Source: Shimwellia pseudoproteus (GTDB lineage: Bacteria; Pseudomonadota; Gammaproteobacteria; Enterobacterales; Enterobacteriaceae). Taken from it: a DNA stretch of 57,331 nt. The first letter of the stretch is position 1, and every line of letters begins with the position of its first letter. A program made the translations under genes and the position numbers. Below the pieces are notes generated by a model. That model was not told where the DNA came from, did no database searches, and saw only the letters and a list, made by a program, of their open reading frames with translations. The stretch lies in NCBI RefSeq assembly GCF_016415625.1, contig NZ_WBXP01000025.1:1-57331 (forward strand), given 5' to 3'. Shown piece by piece: positions 51,722-57,331 of the stretch.

Positions 51722-52357
51722 TTATTTGGTTTGGGTGAGCTCGCCCTGGGGGGAGACACGCCAGCAGTGTTCGCAGTAGGCCATCAGCGGGTTATCGTGG
51801 TTGCTGTCGCTATAACCGCTGTATAACCGTAAGGGGGAGCCGATACGCCGTTCAAGCTGGGCGACTTTCTCATGACCAAAACAGCGCAGCGGCAGGGCCC
51901 AGCCACCGTTGCAGCGGGCCATCTGGCTGGTTATCACTTTCACCCGCGGTAGCCAGGCGGTGTCCCGGTAGACCCCTCTTACCAGCGGTTCTGGTGAACC
52001 GGTAATCAGCCAGACATCTGCATCGGTACTGTCCAGATACGCCATCAGGCGCGCCTGTACTGCGGGGAAGGTCACCACCTGGCTGCGGAACCAGGCTATA
52101 AACGCCTCCTGCCGGGCATTCAGCCAGGCATCGCTGTGCCCAAAGGTGGTGGCCCACAACAGCAGACTGATGGGCCAGCGCGCCGCGACCCCGCCCATCA
52201 GTAGCCCGATAAAAATGATCGGTAGCAAAAACAGCACCAACAGGCTATTCAGCGGCGAGCGCCGTAACAACCACCAGATAAAAGAACCGAGCATATCCTG
52301 GCGGTGCAAAGTCCCATCAAGATCAAAAAAAACCACCCGCCGCGTCTGTTGCGCCAA
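51722..52357 (-). CDS. pgpC: Phosphatidylglycerophosphatase C (YfhB)
   Basis: Dephosphorylates phosphatidylglycerol phosphate in phospholipid synthesis. The 211 residues equal E. coli PgpC. HAD motif 1 is F-F-D-L-D-G-T-L (Asp12, Asp14). A hydrophobic segment at about residues 32-60 suggests membrane attachment. Starts three bases after murP ends, so it is now the last gene of the murQ-murP transcript. Confidence 0.94.
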   Translation of the reverse strand: MAQQTRRVVFFDLDGTLHRQDMLGSFIWWLLRRSPLNSLLVLFLLPIIFIGLLMGGVAARWPISLLLWATTFGHSDAWLNARQEAFIAWFRSQVVTFPAVQARLMAYLDSTDADVWLITGSPEPLVRGVYRDTAWLPRVKVITSQMARCNGGWALPLRCFGHEKVAQLERRIGSPLRLYSGYSDSNHDNPLMAYCEHCWRVSPQGELTQTK

Positions 52358-52360
52358 CTG

Positions 52361-53728
52361 CTACTCCTCCGGATCGGTGAACCCTATTACCCAGGTAAAG
52401 ATAAACCCGGCAATCACTGCCGCCAGATAGCCTACCAGATATGGCAGCACTTTTCCGGCCGCAATGGTCAGCGCCATCGGCAACCCGGACAGGCCAAAGG
52501 TAATCACCGTCGCCACCTTCCAGTAGCACACCAGCGCCCCGCCAACGGCGCCCCCCAGGCAGGCGGCAATAAAGGGTTTGCCCAGCGGCAGGGTAACACC
52601 GAAGATCAAGGGCTCGCCGATCCCCAGCAGGCCCACCGGGAGCGCCCCTTTAATCACGGTTTTCAGCCGTTGGTTACGGGTTTTCAGTAAAATAGCCAGC
52701 GCCGCGCCAATCTGCCCGACACCGGCCATGGCCAGGATAGGCAGCAGCGGGTTCATGCCGTGGGCCTGTACCAGTTCAACATGAATCGGCACTAACCCTT
52801 GATGCAGCCCTGTCAGCACCAGCGGCAGGAAGGCCGCTGACAATACCGCCCCCATCATTGCCCCACCCTGATTAATCGCCAGGTTAGCGCCGTGGGTTAT
52901 CACATCGGAAATCCATCCCCCCAGCGGTTGCAGAACAACAATCGCCAAAGAGGCGGTAATCAACGTGGTCAGAAGTGGGTTAAGGATCAGCTCAAGGGAC
53001 TCCGGCAAGCGGGCGCGGAACCACTTTTCGATGTAGCACATCATGGCCACCACCAGCAGTACGGCAATAACCCCGCCCCGCCCGGGTTGCAGCGCTTCAC
53101 CAAATAGCGTGATGGAGGACAGTTGCGGGCTGGAGAGTATCCCGGCCATCACGCCCCCCATCGCCAGCGAGCCGCCGAAGACTTTAGCGGTATTGACCCC
53201 CACCAGAATGTTCATAATGGCAAATACCGCACTGCCGAAAACGGCCAGCAAGCGCAGCAAATTCGGGTAATCGCCAGCAAAGCTGCCGACCACATCCTCC
53301 CTGCTCAGCAAATTCACAATCCCGGTGATCAGACCCGAGGCGATAAACGCCGGAATAAGCGGAATAAAAACATTGGCCAGTTTACGCAGCGCATCGCTCA
53401 TCGGCGCTTTGTAGCGGGCTTTAGCGGCATCCCGTACCCGGGAGGCATCCCCGGTCGCTATCGGTGCGACAGGGTTGCTTTGCAGCAGCGCCCGCATACT
53501 GTCCACCACTTTGGCGGCCTTACCCGGCCCCACAATAAACTGGTGCTGCTCCCCTTGTTTCACATAACCACTGATGCCCGGTAAGGCTTTCAGGCGAGGG
53601 ATATCCAGTTGAGCGTCATCATGCAGTTCGATCCGCACGCGGGTCATACAGTTTTCCAGCCGGGAGATATTGCCATTCCCCCCGATACCGCACAGAATTT
53701 CACTCGCCAGTGTCGTATTTTTATCCAT
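52361..53728 (-). CDS. murP: PTS IIBC component for N-acetylmuramic acid (MurP-like)
   Basis: Imports and phosphorylates N-acetylmuramic acid to MurNAc 6-phosphate using phosphate from EIIA-Glc (no IIA domain is present). The 455 residues have an N-terminal IIB domain with the phospho-Cys27 (L-E-N-C-M-T-R-V-R-I) and a IIC domain with about ten membrane segments (for example IPAFIASGLITGI, LLGIGEPLIFGVTLP). It belongs to the glucose/sucrose IIBC group; specificity for MurNAc is inferred from murQ upstream (11 bases). It differs in detail from E. coli MurP. Confidence 0.85.
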   Translation of the reverse strand: MDKNTTLASEILCGIGGNGNISRLENCMTRVRIELHDDAQLDIPRLKALPGISGYVKQGEQHQFIVGPGKAAKVVDSMRALLQSNPVAPIATGDASRVRDAAKARYKAPMSDALRKLANVFIPLIPAFIASGLITGIVNLLSREDVVGSFAGDYPNLLRLLAVFGSAVFAIMNILVGVNTAKVFGGSLAMGGVMAGILSSPQLSSITLFGEALQPGRGGVIAVLLVVAMMCYIEKWFRARLPESLELILNPLLTTLITASLAIVVLQPLGGWISDVITHGANLAINQGGAMMGAVLSAAFLPLVLTGLHQGLVPIHVELVQAHGMNPLLPILAMAGVGQIGAALAILLKTRNQRLKTVIKGALPVGLLGIGEPLIFGVTLPLGKPFIAACLGGAVGGALVCYWKVATVITFGLSGLPMALTIAAGKVLPYLVGYLAAVIAGFIFTWVIGFTDPEE

Positions 53729-53739
53729 CGCCTGCTCCT

Positions 53740-54633
53740 TTACTCGCTTATTGCGGCACGCAGAAAGCCATCATGGCGGGCAAGACGTTCGCGCGCCATC
53801 TCGGCATCCAGGCCGGTTAATACCATCAGAATGGCCGGTTTCACGGCAAAATCAGTCTGTTTCAGCGCGGCTTCAGCCTCGTCGCGGCTTACCCCGGTGG
53901 CCTGAATGACCATTCGGCAGGCGCGATCCACCAGCTTGAGATTGGTGGCCTGCATATCCACCATCAGGTTTTGATACACTTTACCGCTCTTCACCATTGC
54001 CCCGGTTGAAATCATATTGAGCACCAGTTTTTGTGCCGTACCGCTTTTCATCCGGGTGGAACCGGTCAGTGCTTCTGGCCCCACCACCGGAGAGATGGCA
54101 ATGTCCGCCAATTGCGCGATGGCGGAGCCGGGGTTACAGGAGATGGCCACCGTCGGGCAACCGATGCTGTGGGCATATTTCAGGCCGCCGATAACATAGG
54201 GGGTACGGCCAGATGCCGCCAGGCCAACCACCAGATCCTGGGCCGTCAGGTTAAGATCGCGCAGATCCCCCTCCCCCAGCGCTTCACTGTCTTCGGCCCC
54301 TTCAACTGCTTTAAGCATCGCGCCCGGGCCACCGGCAATCAGGCCCACCACCAGACCATGGGGCACCCCAAACGTCGGTGGGCATTCAGAGGCATCGAGA
54401 ACCCCAAGCCGGCCACTGGTACCGGCCCCCATATAGATAAGGCGGCCCCCCTGTTTTATCGCCTGAGCGGCCGCATCAACCGCACGGGCAACATCGGGCA
54501 GGGTGGCTTTTACCGCCCCGGCCACCAGTGCATCCTGCTGGTTAAAACGCTCCACCAGTGCCAGAGTAGACAACGCATCAAGATCCATCGTGTCCTGGTT
54601 GCGGGTTTCAGATATCAGTGAGCCAAGATTCAT
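53740..54633 (-). CDS. murQ: N-acetylmuramic acid 6-phosphate etherase MurQ
   Basis: Cleaves the lactyl ether of MurNAc 6-phosphate to GlcNAc 6-phosphate and D-lactate. The 297 residues have the SIS-fold motif [10 protein letters not shown] and the conserved [10 protein letters not shown] and [15 protein letters not shown] segments. First gene of murQ-murP(-pgpC), divergent from yfhH with 122 bases between. Confidence 0.95.
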   Translation of the reverse strand: MNLGSLISETRNQDTMDLDALSTLALVERFNQQDALVAGAVKATLPDVARAVDAAAQAIKQGGRLIYMGAGTSGRLGVLDASECPPTFGVPHGLVVGLIAGGPGAMLKAVEGAEDSEALGEGDLRDLNLTAQDLVVGLAASGRTPYVIGGLKYAHSIGCPTVAISCNPGSAIAQLADIAISPVVGPEALTGSTRMKSGTAQKLVLNMISTGAMVKSGKVYQNLMVDMQATNLKLVDRACRMVIQATGVSRDEAEAALKQTDFAVKPAILMVLTGLDAEMARERLARHDGFLRAAISE

Positions 54634-54643
54634 TTTGCACCTT

Positions 54644-54658
54644 TGAATATTTAATTCA
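54644..54658. promoter_or_regulatory. Candidate operator in the murQ-yfhH divergent promoter
   Basis: TGAAT-ATTTA-ATTCA is a perfect palindrome between murQ and yfhH. A related half site (TGGAAT ... ATT) lies at 54675-54690. An RpiR-type regulator would bind here; the link to YfhH is inference from position. Confidence 0.45.
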
Positions 54659-54755
54659 TAATCAGGCAGTATAATGGAATATAAAATTAATCATGGCGAG
54701 AACATTTCCGCCAATCAGCCACCAGGATCACGTAACTGACTTTCCGGAGAATGAA

Positions 54756-55604
54756 ATGAACTGCCTGACACGTATCCGCCAGCGTTTTTCTTCACTGACG
54801 CAAAGTGACCGAAAACTGGCTAAATATGTGCTGGATAATCCGGTACAGGCACTGCACATGAGCTCACAACAGCTGGCGAATGCCGCGGATGTCAGCCAGT
54901 CCAGCGTGGTGAAATTTGCCCAGAAGATGGGCTATAAAGGCTACCCGGCTCTGAAAATATCCCTCAGCGAGGCGCTCGCCACCGCCCCGGCCACGCCGTC
55001 TGTCTCGGTGCATAACGCTATCCTTGGTGACGATCCACTGCGGGTAGTGGGTGAAAAGCTGATCAAAGAAAACATCGCGGCAATGCACGCCACCCTCGAC
55101 GTGAATAGCGAAGATAAACTGCTGCATAGCGTCGCCATGATCCGTCATGCCCGCCGTATCCTGCTGGTTGGGATCGGCGCTTCCGGGTTGGTTGCCAAAA
55201 ACCTTGCGTGGAAACTGATGAAGATTGGCGTTAACGCCGTCGCTGAACAGGATATGCACGCCCTGCTGGCGACCGTCCAGGCCATGAGTAGTGACGATCT
55301 GTTACTGGCAATCTCCTACAGTGGGGAGCGCCGGGAGATCAATCTGGCAGCGGATGAGGCCAGCAATGTCGGCGCGCAGATTCTGGCGTTAACCGGCTTC
55401 CATCCTAATGCGCTACAGCAGCGGGCCACCCATTGCCTGTACACCATTGCCGAGGAGCAGGCCACACGCAGCGCGGCTATCTCTTCTACCAGCGCCCAAA
55501 TGATGTTAACCGATCTGTTATTTATGGCGCTGATCCAGCAGGATCTGGATCATGCCCCGGAACGTATTCGCCACAGCGAGGCATTAATGAAAAAGCTGGT
55601 TTGA
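54756..55604 (+). CDS. yfhH: RpiR/MurR-family transcription regulator YfhH
   Basis: The 282 residues match E. coli YfhH from MNCL to the C-terminal HSEALxKKLV. N-terminal helix-turn-helix (about 1-77; SSQQLANAADVSQSSVVKFAQKMGYKGYPALK) and C-terminal SIS sugar-phosphate domain (about 125-260; ILLVGIGASGLVAKNLAWKLM). The start is the ATG at 54756 with GGAGA upstream; a longer frame from 54693 is rejected. In E. coli yfhH stands alone; here it is next to murQ-murP, so it is the probable regulator of MurNAc recovery. Confidence 0.9.
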   Translation: MNCLTRIRQRFSSLTQSDRKLAKYVLDNPVQALHMSSQQLANAADVSQSSVVKFAQKMGYKGYPALKISLSEALATAPATPSVSVHNAILGDDPLRVVGEKLIKENIAAMHATLDVNSEDKLLHSVAMIRHARRILLVGIGASGLVAKNLAWKLMKIGVNAVAEQDMHALLATVQAMSSDDLLLAISYSGERREINLAADEASNVGAQILALTGFHPNALQQRATHCLYTIAEEQATRSAAISSTSAQMMLTDLLFMALIQQDLDHAPERIRHSEALMKKLV

Positions 55605-55685
55605 TAACGGATAGGCCTGGGGGGTGTCCTGTTGGTGAAAGCCGCGTATAATACCGGCCCTGTTTCGCGTTACTGAGATTTCCCC

Positions 55686-55754
55686 ATGGCACTGCTGATT
55701 ACCAAAAAATGTATTAATTGTGATATGTGGAACAAGAGCGATAAACAACAATAA
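55686..55754 (+). pseudogene. yfhL: yfhL ferredoxin, cut by phage DNA after 14 codons
   Basis: The frame begins MALLITKKCINCDM, exactly the start of the E. coli 4Fe-4S ferredoxin YfhL (86 residues), then changes at about 55729 to W-N-K-S-D-K-Q-Q and stops. The remaining cluster cysteines and the C-terminal part are lost. The junction marks the end of inserted phage DNA. Confidence 0.85.
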
Positions 55755-55842
55755 TTTCAATGCAATAGGATTGTGTGTTATTGATTGCGTTGCTGGATTT
55801 TGAGAGGGAAAATTTTCAATAAAAGCCCAGCAACACAAAATC

Positions 55843-56400
55843 TTAAAGAGATTCAGCTACCGGAAACTTCTTGTACAGCGTTGATATTCCTATTCCGTAT
55901 ACACCAGAAACATATTGTCTGCTCGCACCATCTGCGATTAGCCTCCCCATTTCTTCCCATTGTTCATTGGTAAATTTCGGACGCCGTCCACCGACACGAC
56001 CTTTTGATCTAGCTACAGCCAAGCCCGCTAAAGTGCGTTCACTATTAAGGTCGGATTCGTATTGTGCCGCAGAGAGGATGTTGCGAAAGTTATAGCGACC
56101 ACTGGCTGTTTTGAGATCAACACCATCGGTAATACTTCGGAAGTTAATGCCCTTCTCCTGTAGTTGCTGAAACATCAGCAGCGCATGTAAAACGTTACGC
56201 CCAATCCTGTCCAGCTTCCAGACCACCAACTCATCTCCCGTATGCATAGCCGTAATTAGGCGCTTCAGTACGGGCCGGTTTGATTTTCTACCGCTGGCAT
56301 GCTCTTCCATTATTTGTTCGCACCCTGCTGATTCGAGCGCGATTCGCTGAAGTTCGGTGTCCTGGTGGTTTGTTGATACTCGGGCATAGCCGTAAATCAT
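55843..56400 (-). CDS. Serine-type DNA invertase (Gin/Cin/Pin family)
   Basis: Flips the tail-fibre segment of a phage by recombination at inverted crossover sites, with Fis as helper. The 185 residues start MIYGYARVS (catalytic Ser9) and end in a DNA-binding helix-turn-helix (DGASRQYVSGVYGIGISTLYKKFP). The length is that of Cin/Pin. An in-frame extension to 56601 reads through the crossover region and is not used. ATG at 56398-56400 follows AGGAG seven bases upstream, which lies in a strong hairpin. Confidence 0.92.
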   Translation of the reverse strand: MIYGYARVSTNHQDTELQRIALESAGCEQIMEEHASGRKSNRPVLKRLITAMHTGDELVVWKLDRIGRNVLHALLMFQQLQEKGINFRSITDGVDLKTASGRYNFRNILSAAQYESDLNSERTLAGLAVARSKGRVGGRRPKFTNEQWEEMGRLIADGASRQYVSGVYGIGISTLYKKFPVAESL

Positions 56401-56407
56401 GGGTATT

Positions 56408-56430
56408 TCTCCTGTTGTGAAAACAGGAGA
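56408..56430 (-). promoter_or_regulatory. Hairpin sequestering the invertase ribosome binding site
   Basis: On the minus strand TCTCCTGTT-TTCAC-AACAGGAGA forms a nine-pair stem whose 3' arm is the Shine-Dalgarno AGGAGA of the invertase. It should lower translation unless melted. Confidence 0.65.
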
Positions 56431-56459
56431 AACGGCGAGAGATCGCCAGATACTTGAGG

Positions 56460-56485
56460 GTTTTAAAAAGGTTGGTTTGGGAACA
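56460..56485 (-). other. Crossover site for the DNA invertase (gix/cix/pix type)
   Basis: Read on the minus strand it contains the core CCCAAACCAACCTTTTTA, like the 26-bp sites of Pin/Min (CCCAAACCAACGTTTTTG-type). It lies 60 bases upstream of the invertase and at codons F-K-K-V-G-L-G of the tail-fibre frame, the usual fusion point. Only one site is in the window. Confidence 0.7.
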
Positions 56486-57214
56486 GGGCTTACCGGCATT
56501 GTTGGGCAGTCCAGAAATGCGGCGATGAGAATAACTGCTGCCAGCTCTACAGCAACATGGACAGCAGACGAGTTAGTCGTTGAAACAGCGATTGGTGGCA
56601 CTCAGTACAGACTGAATAATTTATCTCTGTCGATTAATCTTGCCACGACTGGCGCTGGCGGTATGGATACCGGAGCAGCTCCGGCATCGGGTTTTGTCGC
56701 AATTTATGCAATCTATAATCCGACAACGAAGACAACTGCTGCCCTTGCGGTTAACGTAACATCAGCAAAAGCTCCGGAAGTGTATGGCGGATCAAATATG
56801 CCTGCTGGTTACACAGCCAGCGCACTTATTGCTGTATGTGGCACCAATTCCAGTGGGCAACTCCTACCTGGTCTGTTGACTGATAGAACATGGATGACGC
56901 CTCGCACCATTGTTCTAAATGTGACTGTACAGAATTCATCGTGGACATCAATGACGCTTGCCGCGATGGTTCCGCTTAACGCAAAGCGTGTTATGGGCGA
57001 TCTGGCTGGAGCGACTAACTTAGGAAATATTACAATGGGGGGGGCCGGAGATTCTACAAATGCAATCGGCGCATCATGGCCTACCTATTATTTAATTGGG
57101 CAATGTCCATTTGATGTTGAGCTATCCAGCCCACAGACGATGTACTATTTAAACACTATGGCTTCAGGTTCAACAATTTCATTTCAAGTTTTTGTCAAGG
57201 GTTATGTTTTTTGA
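56460..57214 (+). CDS. Silent tail-fibre C-terminal cassette (S' type)
   Basis: An open frame from the crossover site to TGA 57212-57214, about 250 residues. It has no real start codon of its own: the ATG at 56399 lies over the invertase start codon and the frame from there to 56460 is leader sequence. Typical prophage tail-fibre end: Q-Y-R-L-N-N-L-S-L-S-I, ALAVNVTSAKAPEVYGG, NMPAGYTASALI, then a beta-rich tip. It would be expressed only after inversion fuses it to the constant N-terminal part of the fibre gene, which is not in the window. Confidence 0.75.
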
Positions 57215-57224
57215 GGAACATTTT

Positions 57225-57235
57225 ATGTCAAAAGT
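57225..57235 (+). pseudogene. Tail-fibre assembly gene (tfa/U' type), cut by IS903 after three codons
   Basis: ATG 57225 (M-S-K) follows GAGGAAC and comes 11 bases after the fibre stop, where the tail-fibre chaperone gene normally starts. The IS begins at 57236. Too short to identify by sequence; the call rests on position. Confidence 0.5.
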
Positions 57236-57331
57236 GGCTTTGTTGAATAAATCAGATTTCGGGTAAGTCTCCCCCGTAGCGGGTTGTGTTTTCAGGCAAT
57301 ACGCACACTTTCAGGCATACCTGCTTTCGTC
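57236..57331 (-). mobile_element. IS903-type insertion sequence, 3' end (partial)
   Basis: Starts with the 18-bp inverted repeat GGCTTTGTTGAATAAATC (57236-57253) and continues with the typical IS903 sequence. The transposase C-terminus is on the minus strand, so it has the same orientation as the element at the left edge. Confidence 0.88.
57292..57331 (-). CDS. IS903-type transposase, C-terminal fragment (runs off the window)
   Basis: On the minus strand the last codons read T-K-A-G-M-P-E-S-V-R-I-A and stop, the C-terminus of the IS903 transposase as I know it. The rest lies beyond the edge. Confidence 0.85.
   Translation of the reverse strand, partial: TKAGMPESVRIA

Larger units (their letters stand above)
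55729..57235. mobile_element. End of a Mu/P1-type prophage or remnant inserted in yfhL
   Basis: From the yfhL break to the second IS903 the DNA is a recognisable phage module: DNA invertase on the minus strand, one crossover site and a silent tail-fibre cassette reading away from it. In Mu the gin gene lies by one end of the genome and next to the G segment; the same arrangement is seen here. The 88 bases between the break and the invertase would hold the phage end. The rest of the phage would lie beyond the IS or is lost. Confidence 0.75.

Noticed and set aside
56399..56459. Tail-fibre start at ATG 56399
   Set aside because: The ATG is the complement of the invertase start and has no ribosome site; the frame up to the crossover is leader sequence.

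Overview
The window is chromosomal DNA of a member of the Enterobacteriaceae. From der to yfhL the gene order and protein sequences follow the 57-minute region of the Escherichia coli K-12 map (der-bamB-yfgM-hisS-ispG-rodZ-rlmN-ndk ... sseA/sseB-pepB-isc operon-trmJ/suhB ... csiE/hcaT ... glyA/hmp/glnB-glrR-qseG-glrK-glmY-purL/mltF/tadA-pgpC ... yfhH-yfhL). Many proteins are within a few residues of E. coli length, but sequence drift and several gene differences point to another genus, which I cannot name from sequence alone (Shimwellia-like is a guess). pbpC and yfhM are absent between ndk and sseA, and yfhR is absent after suhB. An added zinc/nickel transporter pair, two orphan response regulators and a murQ-murP pair sit in the same scaffold.

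Layout. 1-97 is the 5' end of an IS903-type element whose transposase reads on the minus strand. 98-8583 is a catecholate-siderophore cluster: a FepA-like TonB-dependent receptor that has lost its signal peptide to the IS, then iroB (C-glucosyltransferase), iroC (fused ABC exporter) and iroD (esterase). 8832-9983 is a GNAT-like protein of unknown role. 10419-28725 is the housekeeping block: ribosome assembly GTPase, outer-membrane assembly, tRNA charging, isoprenoid synthesis, cell shape, RNA methylation, and the isc iron-sulfur assembly operon under IscR. 28962-35834 holds trmJ, suhB, zevB and a frameshifted zevA, csiE, hcaT and a YnfC-like secreted protein. 36343-37666 has two convergent LuxR-type response regulators without kinases. 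38023-49338 runs glyA, hmp (amber codon at position 5), glnB, the glrK-qseG-glrR two-component operon, the glmY small RNA with a sigma-54 promoter and three GlrR sites, and purL. 49701-55604 has mltF, tadA, pgpC, murP-murQ and the divergent RpiR-type regulator yfhH. At about 55729 yfhL is cut by phage DNA of the Mu/P1 type: a serine DNA invertase, one crossover site and a silent tail-fibre cassette. That DNA is in turn cut at 57236 by the 3' end of a second IS903-type element.

Functional links visible here: GlrK/GlrR drive glmY, which in E. coli controls amino-sugar synthesis. murP/murQ/yfhH recover N-acetylmuramic acid from the cell wall. PurR boxes stand before purL and glyA, joining purine and one-carbon metabolism. 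IscR-type boxes precede the isc operon. An NsrR-type box precedes hmp.

The two window ends carry 97 and 96 bases of the same IS903-type element in the same orientation. This is what a short-read assembly gives when it stops inside a repeat, so what lies beyond either end is unknown. I found no CRISPR array, tRNA or rRNA. No wholly new multi-gene system stands out. The most unusual items are the broken or rewired genes (siderophore receptor, hmp, zevA, yfhL), the orphan regulator pair, the local pairing of murPQ with yfhH, and several candidate RNA structures.
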